Positions 22,737-30,567 of a stretch of DNA of 64,000 nt are shown here, piece after piece (positions within the stretch are counted from its first letter, which is position 1; each line of letters opens with the position of its first letter). The notes below the pieces were generated by a model. That model was not told the DNA's origin. It saw nothing but the letters and a program-made list of their open reading frames with translations, and ran no database searches. Position numbers and translations under genes: made by a program. The DNA comes from Flintibacter muris. Its GTDB lineage: Bacteria > Bacillota > Clostridia > Oscillospirales > Oscillospiraceae. The stretch covers positions 62,001 to 126,000 of the forward strand of contig NZ_CALPCP010000004.1 in the NCBI RefSeq assembly GCF_943192995.1, read 5' to 3'.

Positions 22737-23240
22737 ATAAATCCAGTATTGTTAAGCACAGGAAATAATAACTGGTCTACACCCCAATGGTTCTTTAATC
22801 GTCTAAATTCAATCTTTGGTTTTACTCTTGATCCTTGTGCAGATGATATGAACCACAAATGCGAACAGTATTATACTGTAGAGAATAATGGCCTAACGAA
22901 AAATTGGGGGGGGCAAGTAGTTTTTTGTAATCCTCCATATGGTCGTAGGACAAAGGATAATCCGGGTCAAGAAGATTGGATTGAAAAATGCTGGAAGGAA
23001 TGTAAAGAGCATCATATTACAAGTGTGATGCTCATTCCTGCCAGAACAGATACAAAGTCACAGCATACATATATTTTCCCAAATGCTAAGTATGTCTGCT
23101 TTGTAAAAGGACGATTGAAGTTTGGGGATAAGGATGCAGCACCATTTCCAAGTGAAGTTGTTGTTTTTACAGAGCAAGATTATGATGATGAGATTAAAAC
23201 TTTATCAGACTTAGGATTTTGGATCAAATTAAAAGAGTAG
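22737..23240 (+). CDS. DNA N6-adenine methyltransferase (phage Dam family), AUA start
   Basis: 167 residues. WSTPQWFFNRLN, LDPCAD and FCNPPYGR are the motifs of the phage N6-adenine methyltransferase family (PF05869 type), which methylates adenine in DNA; NPPY is the catalytic motif. The ribosome site GAGGGT is seven bases from ATA 22737, giving an N-terminus (M)NPVLLSTG; the nearest ordinary start, TTG 22749, is too far. A G8 tract at 22906-22913 encodes Trp-Gly-Gly-Gln just before NPPY and is in frame. First gene of the modification block. Confidence 0.8.
   Translation: MNPVLLSTGNNNWSTPQWFFNRLNSIFGFTLDPCADDMNHKCEQYYTVENNGLTKNWGGQVVFCNPPYGRRTKDNPGQEDWIEKCWKECKEHHITSVMLIPARTDTKSQHTYIFPNAKYVCFVKGRLKFGDKDAAPFPSEVVVFTEQDYDDEIKTLSDLGFWIKLKE
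22906..22913 (+). repeat. Poly-G tract 1 (G8, in frame)
   Basis: Eight G followed by CAAGTAGTT, in the adenine methyltransferase at 22737. The reading frame is open through it. Confidence 0.9.
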
Positions 23241-23249
23241 GTGGTAAAT

Positions 23250-23978
23250 ATAAAATATGTTGGCAGCAAATCACGAATTGCCAAGCATATTGTTCCAATT
23301 ATTCAATCATACATAGATCAAACAGATGCCAGTTTCTATTTAGAGCCTTTTGTCGGGGGGGCAAATGTAATTGATAAAATTTCTTGTAACAGAAAAATTG
23401 GATATGACATAAATCATTATTTGATTGAACTGTTTAAACATAGAGATTTGATTTGCAAATTGCCTGATGAAATCACAAAAGAGGAATATGATGCAGTACG
23501 AAAATCTTTTCAGACTGGAGATGGCAAATATCCAGATTGGTATATAGGAGCAGTAGGATTTCTTGCATCTTATAATGGAAAGTTCTTTGGCGGTAGGGCT
23601 GGTATTGTTAAAACAAAAATTGGGACAACACGCAACTATTATGATGAAGCAAAGCGTAACCTTTTATCACAACTCCCGCAGTTAAATGATGTGATATTTG
23701 GCGAGTCTGATTATAGGCAGCTTGATATGTCGCAGTTTAAGCGTGGTGTAATTTACTGTGATATTCCTTACAAAAATACAACGGGGTATCAGGATACCTT
23801 TAATCATACAGGGTTTTGGCAATGGGCTGAAGAATGTTCCAAAGAAAATATAGTTCTGGTATCAGAACAAGTTGCTCCTGATAAGTGGCAATCTGTATGG
23901 TCAAAGCCAGTAAAAAGAACACTGGACAATGCCTCACGGATTGACATTACGGAACAACTATACATATTCAGTGAATAA
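23250..23978 (+). CDS. D12-class DNA adenine methyltransferase (Dam/DpnM-like), AUA start
   Basis: 242 residues. KYVGSKSRI at the N-terminus, EPFVGGANV (SAM-binding motif) near 35-43 and CDIPY near 173 (DPPY-type catalytic motif with Ile in place of the first Pro) identify a D12-class N6-adenine methyltransferase. AGGTGG is five bases from ATA 23250, and (M)KYVGSK is the normal start of the family; the GTG at 23241 is inside the ribosome site. A G7 tract encodes the Gly-Gly-Ala of the SAM motif and is in frame. Target is probably a GATC-like site by family, unproven. Confidence 0.8.
   Translation: MKYVGSKSRIAKHIVPIIQSYIDQTDASFYLEPFVGGANVIDKISCNRKIGYDINHYLIELFKHRDLICKLPDEITKEEYDAVRKSFQTGDGKYPDWYIGAVGFLASYNGKFFGGRAGIVKTKIGTTRNYYDEAKRNLLSQLPQLNDVIFGESDYRQLDMSQFKRGVIYCDIPYKNTTGYQDTFNHTGFWQWAEECSKENIVLVSEQVAPDKWQSVWSKPVKRTLDNASRIDITEQLYIFSE
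23355..23361 (+). repeat. Poly-G tract 2 (G7, in frame)
   Basis: Seven G followed by CAAATG, in the SAM-binding motif of the Dam-like enzyme. Confidence 0.85.
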
Positions 23979-23991
23979 CAATATTTCTAAA
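23974..23991 (+). repeat. 18-bp directional repeat, copy 9
   Basis: AATAACAATATTTCTAAA, overlapping the Dam-like stop codon and ahead of the small gene at 24008. Confidence 0.65.
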
Positions 23992-24007
23992 CGGAAAGGA
24001 TGACATT

Positions 24008-24121
24008 ATGACTTCTACACTTCGTATTAAAAATTTGGTAATTCTCGTTATTTGTGCAGCTATTGTGGCTTGTGTGTTGGCCTGTTGCTCACCTCATCCT
24101 GAACTCGTTCCAGTATTTTAA
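24008..24121 (+). CDS. Very small lipoprotein-like peptide
   Basis: 37 residues: one hydrophobic helix (VILVICAAIVACVLACC) followed by SPHPELVPVF. The Ala-Cys-Cys could be a lipobox. AAGGA precedes ATG 24008. It could be a membrane-disrupting or lysis-type peptide, or a leader; not assignable. Confidence 0.45.
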   Translation: MTSTLRIKNLVILVICAAIVACVLACCSPHPELVPVF

Positions 24122-24134
24122 CATGGAGAACGGT

Positions 24135-24874
24135 ATGAACAAGATTACCCAAACTTGGGGGGGGGGCAAGCAGAACCATTTGAAAACGGTAAGCTGAGAG
24201 ACAACGTTATTTTCAACGCTGATTGTATTGATGGTATGTCGCATATGCCAGCTAAATCAGTAGATTTGATTGTAACTGATCCTCCGTACCTCATTAACTA
24301 TAAAAGTAATCGGCGTGTGGTTAAAGAGAAATTTGATAGAATTCAAAATGATAAGAATGCAGAGCAGATTATTCAGGATGCGTTAAGTGAATATTATCGT
24401 ATTCTTAAAGATGATTCTGCGATCTATATGTTCTGTAGTTGGCATCATATTGAATTCTTTAAGACGGAATTTGAGAAGTATTTCAATCTAAAAAATATCT
24501 TGATATGGAACAAAAACAATCATGGTAGCGGCGATTTGCGTGGATCGTATGCGCCAAAGTATGAAATGGTTTTATTCGGTCATAAGGGCAGAGCATTGTT
24601 CCAAGAGAAGCGAGTAGCCGATGTTATTGATTGTGCAAAGGTTTCTTCCTCAAAGCTGGTGCATCCAACTGAAAAGCCAACAGATTTGTTGGAGTTGTTT
24701 ATCAGAAACAATAGTAAACCGAATGATATTGTTTTTGATGGATTCATTGGTGGTGGATCGACAGCATTGGCAGCATTACATACAGGCCGAAGATTTATCG
24801 GCTATGAACTGGATGAAAAATATTATCAAATTGCCTGTCAACGAATAGATCAAGAAATAGGAGTGATTCAATGA
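24135..24874 (+). CDS. DNA adenine methyltransferase (DPPY type), frameshifted at poly-G
   Basis: GGAG at 24125 precedes ATG 24135, but after eight codons the frame enters a G10 tract (24157-24166) and then stops. The downstream frame, open from 24155, codes for about 237 residues with VTDPPYLINY (catalytic), VHPTEKP and FIGGGSTALAAL (SAM binding), a beta-class N4/N6 amino-methyltransferase. A tract of G8 or G11 would fuse the two (MNKITQTWGGQAEPFENG). So the gene is OFF in this sequence, either by phase variation or by homopolymer error. It overlaps the next gene by four bases. Confidence 0.8.
24157..24166 (+). repeat. Poly-G tract 3 (G10, out of frame)
   Basis: Ten G followed by CAAGCAG. 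It separates the start codon from the methyltransferase frame; G8 or G11 would restore it. Confidence 0.9.
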
Positions 24875-25398
24875 AAATGGATAAAGTAGCTTGTAGTGGA
24901 AATGACGAATTTTACACACCAGATTATGCAATTACACCACTTGTAAAATATCTACCTGCCCCCCCCGAAGTAACGATTTGGTGCCCGTTTGATACCTGTG
25001 AGAGTTTATTTGTTAAAAGGTTTAAACGCCTTGGTTATAACGTGATTGCTACTCATATTTCAAATGGGGAGGATTTCTTTGAAATTGATGTTCCAAAATG
25101 TGATTACATAATCAGTAATCCACCTTATTCTTTAAAAGGAGAAGTTTTGCAGAGACTTTTTGAAATAGGAAAACCTTTTGCTATGCTCGTTGGAGTTGTT
25201 GGGATTTTTGAAAGTCAAAAACGGTTTGATATGTTCAAGCATAATGATTTTGAAATTATGTATATGAATAGACGAATTGCGTATTTTAAAGACTATTCTG
25301 AACAGAAGCCTTCTTTAAATCCTCCTTTTAGTAGTGTGTATATTTGTAAAGATATTCTTCCAAAGACCATAGTGTTTGAAGAAATTAAAAAGACATAG
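24871..25398 (+). CDS. NPPY-type DNA methyltransferase
   Basis: 175 residues. WCPFDTCESLFVKRFKRLGY is the SAM-site region (a relaxed motif), and CDYIISNPPYSLK the catalytic NPPY motif of N6-adenine methyltransferases; the protein is short and keeps only the catalytic core. Starts by ATGA overlap at ATG 24871 (ATG 24877 also possible). It carries a C8 tract, the inverted form of the block's G-tract motif, in frame at Pro-Ala-Pro-Pro. A small orphan methyltransferase. Confidence 0.75.
   Translation: MKMDKVACSGNDEFYTPDYAITPLVKYLPAPPEVTIWCPFDTCESLFVKRFKRLGYNVIATHISNGEDFFEIDVPKCDYIISNPPYSLKGEVLQRLFEIGKPFAMLVGVVGIFESQKRFDMFKHNDFEIMYMNRRIAYFKDYSEQKPSLNPPFSSVYICKDILPKTIVFEEIKKT
24959..24966 (-). repeat. 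Poly-G tract 4 on the minus strand (C8, in frame)
   Basis: Read on the minus strand it is G8 followed by CAGGTAGA, the same motif in inverted orientation. Confidence 0.85.
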
Positions 25399-25407
25399 GA
25401 GGTCAAG

Positions 25408-26698
25408 ATGCAACCCATTTTCTCAGAATACATACAATTTCTAAAAAGTCATGGTTGTAATACAGATTGGTTTCAGGAAAATACCTTTTGGCTTGATAAT
25501 AATATTGTGAAAGCCTTTAAGCGGGGGGGGGCAAATAGTTTGTCTGTTCAGGATTACGGTTGATGATAACCTGAATTTATCCTTGAAGAAGCATAGAACA
25601 AATAAAGGATATACAGAGTTTGAGTCGTGGAATGAAACCATTTGTCGCAATCAAGAGCATTTGAAAGAAATCGAGCATGAGAGTCTTTCATTATTACAGG
25701 AGCATTGTATAAGTGCAGATAGAAAGATTGTCAATACAAATTCCACTGGCAAAGACAGTATGGTAGTACACCATTTGGTAAAGAAGGCTGGTGTAAGTTG
25801 CGAGACTTATTTCAATGTTACAACACTTGATGTAGCAGAAAGCAATCAAATGGCAAAAAGAAATGGTTTCAAGCATATTTATCCTGATCCGCAGCATGGA
25901 GGTTTTTACAAGTATGTTCATGATAGTGGGATTATTCCAACAAGATTTGCACGATTTTGTTGTACATACTTTAAAGAAAAACCAACCGTAGATTATTTCC
26001 CCGCAGATGATAAATTGTTATTCCTATTCGGTATCCGTAATGAGGAAAGCAGCCAGCGGTCAAATTATGATGACGTTACTAAAAATCCTATGTGGGGTGA
26101 TCGAGATTGGATTAGTGTTCTTCCTATTCGTAAGTGGACTGAGTTAGACATTTGGCTTTATATACTTTCCGAAGGCATTGAGGTCAATCCAAAATATAAA
26201 TATGGATACACAAGAGTTGGTTGCGGTATTGCCTGTCCTTACTACACGAAATACACTTGGGTTCTTGATAAGTTTTGGTATCCATATCTTTATAATCGCT
26301 GGAGAGATATTCTAAAGCAAGACTTTATAGAGAAAAACAAGTGGCTCATTATGAACTGCACTATTGATGAGTATATCATGAAAGCATGGACTGGTGGAGT
26401 ATATCGTAAAGAGCCAACAGATGAAGTTGTTCAAGAATACGCAAAGTATACTGGGTTAGATGAAGATGTGGCAAAGAAGTATTTTAACAGATATTGTGAA
26501 AATGGATGTTTGAATACCAGAGGCCAACCGCTCAAACTTAAAGATAAGAATATTCTTGCAATGAATATGAAAATGTTTGGTAGAGATATTCAGAAGTTCA
26601 AATGCAAAAAATGCTTAATAAAAGAATTTGGTTGGAGCAAAGAACAATGGGATCAGCAAGTACAAAGTTTTAAAGAACAAGGTTGTAAATTATTTTGA
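25408..26698 (+). CDS. PAPS-reductase/DndC-like PP-loop enzyme, frameshifted at poly-G
   Basis: AGGAGG precedes ATG 25408. The first frame (MQPIFSEYIQFLKSHG..) runs into a G9 tract at 25523 and stops at 25563; the frame that continues to 26698 carries NSTGKDSMVVHHLVKK, the PP-loop (SxGKDS) of ATP pyrophosphatases of the PAPS reductase family, and a later Cys cluster (CGIACPYY, CENGC, CKKCLIKEFGW). G8 would join the frames into about 429 residues. Relatives activate sulfate or install sulfur in DNA or tRNA (DndC), and among phages they travel with methyltransferases as here. Substrate unknown. OFF as assembled. Confidence 0.75.
25523..25531 (+). repeat. Poly-G tract 5 (G9, out of frame)
   Basis: Nine G followed by CAAATAGTT. 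Removing one G joins the two halves of the PP-loop enzyme. Confidence 0.9.
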
Positions 26699-26708
26699 CG
26701 GAGGTTGT

Positions 26709-26915
26709 ATGTTCGGCAAGAAACAGCGGCAGATTTTTAAATTACAAAATCGTGTTAGAGAGTTAGAAAATATTCTTTGTCCGTTTAATCAGCATGATTT
26801 TGTTGAAATAAATAGAGTATATGATGGTGGTGATCCGATTTATTCAAGAGAAGAATGGATTGTATCATGTGAATGCAAAAGGTGTCATAAAAAGATTGTT
26901 AAAACAGAAATTTAA
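26709..26915 (+). CDS. Small protein with coiled coil and zinc site
   Basis: 68 residues from ATG 26709 with GGAGG seven bases upstream. N-terminal helix (IFKLQNRVRELENIL) then C, CECKRCHKK, probably a zinc site. Many Clostridia phages carry this kind of short protein; no role is known. Confidence 0.55.
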   Translation: MFGKKQRQIFKLQNRVRELENILCPFNQHDFVEINRVYDGGDPIYSREEWIVSCECKRCHKKIVKTEI

Positions 26916-26926
26916 GGAGTGATGTA

Positions 26927-27328
26927 ATGAAAATTTATTATGCTCATCACGTTTGGAAGTATGGTACGCCGATTGAGGATTATGAACTTGAATGTATCAA
27001 AAAGAAATTCGATTCTGCCGAGATTATCAATCCTCGTACATCATTGCCACAAGATAGGCCAGAGTCGGTAATTTTGCAATCAGCATACGATACAATTAAG
27101 GGCTGTGATGCGCTGGTATTTTCAACGGTGTCTGGCATGATTGGGCATGGAGTCTTTAATGAGATTGCTGTAGCTGTTAATCATGGTATTCCGATTTATC
27201 AGCTTGAAGGTAATGATTGTTATAAAATTGCTGATGCAGATTTAAAGGATATTATCTTTCGTGGTGATAATCGAGTTTACGCACTTGTTCATACCCCGTA
27301 CGAATATCAGGAGAATACGGATTGGTGA
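26927..27328 (+). CDS. Nucleoside 2-deoxyribosyltransferase-like protein
   Basis: 133 residues. The pattern KIYYAHH at the start, CDALVFSTVSGMIGHGVFNEIAVAVNHGIPIY in the middle, with a Glu in the FNE position, is typical of the nucleoside deoxyribosyltransferase-like fold (related to DUF4406 and TIR-type glycosidases). It may exchange bases on deoxynucleosides, feeding modified bases, or act on NAD-like signals. Located among DNA methyltransferases, which favours the first. A second member lies at 37754. Confidence 0.6.
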   Translation: MKIYYAHHVWKYGTPIEDYELECIKKKFDSAEIINPRTSLPQDRPESVILQSAYDTIKGCDALVFSTVSGMIGHGVFNEIAVAVNHGIPIYQLEGNDCYKIADADLKDIIFRGDNRVYALVHTPYEYQENTDW

Positions 27329-27331
27329 ACA

Positions 27332-28205
27332 ATGGGACTAAAAGTATTATCAATCTGTGGCGGGTTAGAAACTGGTTTACTCGCTTTAAAGGAGTTAGGG
27401 ATACCAGTTGATGAATACCATACATATGAAATTTATGCTCCAGCAATCGAGTTAAGCAAGCGGCATTTCCCGGAAGTACAGCATCATGGAGATGTAATAG
27501 GTGCAGACTTCTCGCAGTTCAAAGGTTTTGATCTGGTAATTGCAGGAACGTGTTGCCAAAGCCTATCAAAACTTCGGCAAGAGAATAAAGATGTTTGTTC
27601 TGGCCTTAAAGGTAAGTCTGGTATCTTCTTTGAGTATGCCAGAGCAGTTCAGGAAATAAAGCCCAAATGGTATATGCTTGAAAATGTTGTGCCTAAGAAC
27701 AAGGCCGATCAAGATACCATTACGGCAACCTTGGGGGGGGGCAGACCCTATACTTATCGACAGTGCTTTATTTTCAGCACAAGAGAGAAAACGTCTGTAT
27801 TGGAGCAATATTCCTATTGCCGCCTTACCTGAATCTAATTCGCTTGTTCTTCATGATATTATGATAGATGATGCACCAGAAAAGGATTATTACAATAAAC
27901 CATATATCTTTAATGGTAAAGACAAACGTGTGATTGCAACTATTCAAGATAATTGGTTAGACATAATGAAGCGTGTATATAATCCAGATTTCAAGTGTGC
28001 CACTTTAACTTGTGTTAGCGGCGGTCATCAAGAAAAGAAAGTTTGGGATCGAGGCCGTATCCGAAAACTTTCTCCTGTTGAATATGAGCGATTACAAACG
28101 CTGCCAGATGGTTTTACTGAAGGATATTCTGACAATGTTCGTAGAACGCTTTGTGGTAACGGCTGGACAAAAGAGGTTATAAAGCATATTTTTAAAGGCT
28201 TATAA
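27332..28205 (+). CDS. DNA C5-cytosine methyltransferase, frameshifted at poly-G
   Basis: The first frame (27332-27832) has LSICGGLETGLLAL (SAM motif I), GTCCQSLS (the PCxS catalytic motif, here TCCQS) and MLENV (ENV motif). The second frame to 28205 has ILIDSALFSAQERKRLYWSNI and the C-terminal RKLSPVEYERLQTLPDGFT target-recognition and motif IX-X block. The halves are split at a G9 tract (27733). Dropping one G gives a continuous protein of about 290 residues reading TLGGADPILIDS, as in normal C5 methyltransferases. OFF as assembled. It is one of four tract-broken genes. Confidence 0.85.
27733..27741 (+). repeat. Poly-G tract 6 (G9, out of frame)
   Basis: Nine G followed by CAGACCC, at the exact point where the C5 methyltransferase changes frame. 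Confidence 0.9.
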
Positions 28206-28218
28206 CAATATTTCTAAT
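28201..28218 (+). repeat. 18-bp directional repeat, copy 10
   Basis: TATAACAATATTTCTAAT (one mismatch), overlapping the stop of the C5 methyltransferase and ahead of the gene at 28241. Confidence 0.65.
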
Positions 28219-28240
28219 CAAATAAGAAAGAAGGTAATGT

Positions 28241-28546
28241 ATGGCAAAGGTTTTAGAGTTAGAGAGTGGTGTTGATCCTATTCCTACCGAAGCAGAGCAA
28301 GACAAGATGACAGACACAGAAAAGGTAATCCAAAGTTTGATGCGTAAGTCCTATACGCTGGGTGTCCAGTCTGGCATTCGTACTATGTGTGTTACTGTGT
28401 TGTCACAGTTGAAACAGACAAGTAAGATGAATCCTCAGAAGCAGTTGAATCTTTTGAAGCAGATGTGTATGAGGAACATTGAAAACCAGAATAAGGCTGC
28501 GCAAAGCACAGAGAATCCTACAACTGAAACTACTACAAATAATTAA
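28241..28546 (+). CDS. Hypothetical protein at the head of the replication block
   Basis: 101 residues, AGAAAGAAGG upstream of ATG 28241. Helical, with an N-terminal acidic part and a C-terminal Thr/Asn-rich tail. No family recognised. Its place just before the SSB/ATPase genes and behind a repeat copy suggests it starts the replication operon. Confidence 0.6.
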   Translation: MAKVLELESGVDPIPTEAEQDKMTDTEKVIQSLMRKSYTLGVQSGIRTMCVTVLSQLKQTSKMNPQKQLNLLKQMCMRNIENQNKAAQSTENPTTETTTNN

Positions 28547-28563
28547 AAAGGAGAATGAAAACA

Positions 28564-28815
28564 ATGTTTAGTCGTGATATTTTGACCGTTAAAGAGGCTC
28601 AGTTGAACGCCCTTGTCGCAGAATCGGGGGGGGCAGTATCTTTAATTACAAGTACGATTGATCGTTTGGAGGCTATCAATAACAAGATTACTGATACACG
28701 TCAGGAGATTGCTACTTATCAGTCTGAGTTGAATCGAATTGATGGTTCAATGGAGCAGCAGTTTGGTCATAACGCAAAGATCATTGGCAAATTTAAGAGT
28801 TTTCTGGAGGACTAA
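28564..28815 (+). CDS. Small coiled-coil protein with a G8 tract
   Basis: 83 residues from ATG 28564 (GGAG ten bases upstream). A short N-terminal segment reads AESGGAVS over a G8 tract (28626-28633), in frame, followed by a long coiled coil (ITSTIDRLEAINNKITDTR..) and a basic end. It is the only tract-bearing gene that is not an obvious modification enzyme; it may be an accessory subunit. Overlaps the next gene by one base. Confidence 0.6.
   Translation: MFSRDILTVKEAQLNALVAESGGAVSLITSTIDRLEAINNKITDTRQEIATYQSELNRIDGSMEQQFGHNAKIIGKFKSFLED
28626..28633 (+). repeat. Poly-G tract 7 (G8, in frame)
   Basis: Eight G followed by CAGTATC, in the coiled-coil gene at 28564. Confidence 0.85.
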
Positions 28816-29384
28816 TGAAAGAATGTTTTGAAAATGAAATTAGTTGGATTCATTCAAAAAGTATTCAGCAGTTTGCAAGGTACTGTGTAGATAATCTTCC
28901 CGATTATTTCTTTACGGTTCCTGCTTCATCCAGCGGCAAGTATCATCCGTCCTATGCTCTTGGTGATGGTGGCCTTGTACGCCATACTAAAGCAGCGGTT
29001 GCAGTTGCGCATGAATTGTTTAACCTTGAAATGTTCCAGAAGCAGTTTTCAGAGACAGAGCAGGATTTAATTCTGTTGAGTCTGATCCTGCATGATGGAA
29101 AGAAACAGGGTGGCGGCAATGGCAAGCATACTGTATTTGAACATCCTTTGTATGCTGCTGACTTTGTAAAGGAATGTAATTTTGAATGTTCTAAGCTAAC
29201 TGATGAGCAAGAGCAGATTGTACGTAATGCTATTTCTTCACATATGGGTCAATGGAATACAGCACGAAATTCCAGAACTGTATTACCTAAACCCGCAGAT
29301 AAGATTCAAAAGTTTGTACATATGTGTGATTATCTTGCGTCACGTAAATTCTTAGAAGTTAATTTTGATGCAATAAGTTATTAA
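28815..29384 (+). CDS. HD-domain phosphohydrolase
   Basis: 189 residues. H57 (GLVRHTK), the doublet H93-D94 (LILHDG), His 105/110 and a late Asp in MCDYLASR give the H..HD..H..D metal set of HD hydrolases. Members hydrolyse nucleotides or nucleic-acid ends; phage ones are often dNTPases or nucleases acting before replication. Overlaps the preceding coiled-coil gene and precedes the SSB-like gene, so a part in DNA synthesis is likely. Confidence 0.75.
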   Translation: MKECFENEISWIHSKSIQQFARYCVDNLPDYFFTVPASSSGKYHPSYALGDGGLVRHTKAAVAVAHELFNLEMFQKQFSETEQDLILLSLILHDGKKQGGGNGKHTVFEHPLYAADFVKECNFECSKLTDEQEQIVRNAISSHMGQWNTARNSRTVLPKPADKIQKFVHMCDYLASRKFLEVNFDAISY

Positions 29385-29399
29385 AAAGGAGAGATGTAG

Positions 29400-30548
29400 A
29401 TGAGTTATCAGGCAAGATTTAATTTTGTTGGCACACCTGTTATTCCCAAGCAGAAGGCAGATACTAAGCGTCCTTTCTGCAAGGAGATGACTAAGAAGGA
29501 TGATAAGGGCAAGAAGCGTGAAATGTTGTCTATGACGTTCGGTGTCAAGGAAAGCGATTCTAACATGGCTTTCGTGGAGGCTTTTGACAGTAAGCAGGAC
29601 GTTATTAAGACAATGAATACCGATAACGAGAAGCTGGATGTTAATTGGGATGATCGCTTTGATGAAGATATTGTTTCTCAGGTTGCCAGTTATCGAAAGT
29701 ATATTGTTGATCTTGGTGAGGATCATGGTGGGCGACAGGAATTTATTACCGTCTATGACATGATTAAGCACTTGCAGGAGCATCTTCCCAATTATGAGGG
29801 GCGTGTGGTTGTTACAGGCCAGTTTACCCGTGATTGGTATGCAAAGAAGAAGATGTATTTCAGTAAGTTCCGTATCCAGAATGTCTTTGCTGCCCCGGAA
29901 GAGCGCAAGAGTCGGTTGATGATTACTGCCGATCTGTTCTATAACAAGGATAGCTTTGACGATTCTGATTTTGATGAGAATAAGAAGATTACGCTGGATT
30001 GTTATATTGAGCAGTATATCAACAAGGATGAGGGACGCAAGTATGTTCCCATTCAGGTTGTGTTCTCTGGTGCAAAGTATGACATGGAGAATGAGCGTCA
30101 TAAGAAGTTGCTTAACTATAAGCTGAAGTATATCAAGGTTAAGGGCAAGGCTATGGTTCATATTCCGTGGGAAATGGTTCTGCTGCGTGGTGCTGAAGAG
30201 GCAGACTTTGATGAGTCTATGTTGACCGATGCACAGAAGGAACAGATTGAACTTGGCATTAAGACACTGGATGATTTCAAGCCCAAGGGCAATATCTATG
30301 GAGATCGCATTGACGAGTTCCGTTTGTTTGATCCGAAGCTGGAGGGTGATTTCGCTGACGGCTTGCTTGAGGCCGAGGACAAGGGCGATGAGTTTGAGGA
30401 AAGAATTTATCAACCGCCGCAGGATGAAACGCTGGACGAGGCCAAGAACAGTTCAAAGAATGGAAAGAAGTCTGATAAGGACGATGAGCCGCCGTTCGAT
30501 GAGGACGAAAAGAAGGATGACGGCGTTGATGAAGATGACCTGTTTTAA
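29400..30548 (+). CDS. Single-stranded DNA-binding protein-like
   Basis: 382 residues. The central part has a beta-rich OB-type pattern (GRVVVTGQFTRDWYAKKKMYFSKFRIQNV) and the last 60 residues form a very acidic tail ending DEDDLF, the same kind of tip by which SSB recruits replication proteins. Its codon use is strongly biased, suggesting high expression. It stands before a Sak4-like ATPase and the helicase/primase genes, as SSBs do in phages of this type. GGAGAG precedes ATG 29400. A DUF2815-like or T4 gp32 analogue is possible. Confidence 0.7.
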   Translation: MSYQARFNFVGTPVIPKQKADTKRPFCKEMTKKDDKGKKREMLSMTFGVKESDSNMAFVEAFDSKQDVIKTMNTDNEKLDVNWDDRFDEDIVSQVASYRKYIVDLGEDHGGRQEFITVYDMIKHLQEHLPNYEGRVVVTGQFTRDWYAKKKMYFSKFRIQNVFAAPEERKSRLMITADLFYNKDSFDDSDFDENKKITLDCYIEQYINKDEGRKYVPIQVVFSGAKYDMENERHKKLLNYKLKYIKVKGKAMVHIPWEMVLLRGAEEADFDESMLTDAQKEQIELGIKTLDDFKPKGNIYGDRIDEFRLFDPKLEGDFADGLLEAEDKGDEFEERIYQPPQDETLDEAKNSSKNGKKSDKDDEPPFDEDEKKDDGVDEDDLF

Positions 30549-30567
30549 TTGAAAGGAGTGATGTGTA

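Noticed and set aside
22906..27741. Programmed ribosomal frameshifting at the G tracts
   Set aside because: In-frame genes carry the same tract, no stimulatory structure is evident, and one copy is poly-C in the message. DNA slippage or sequencing error fits better, though not excluded.
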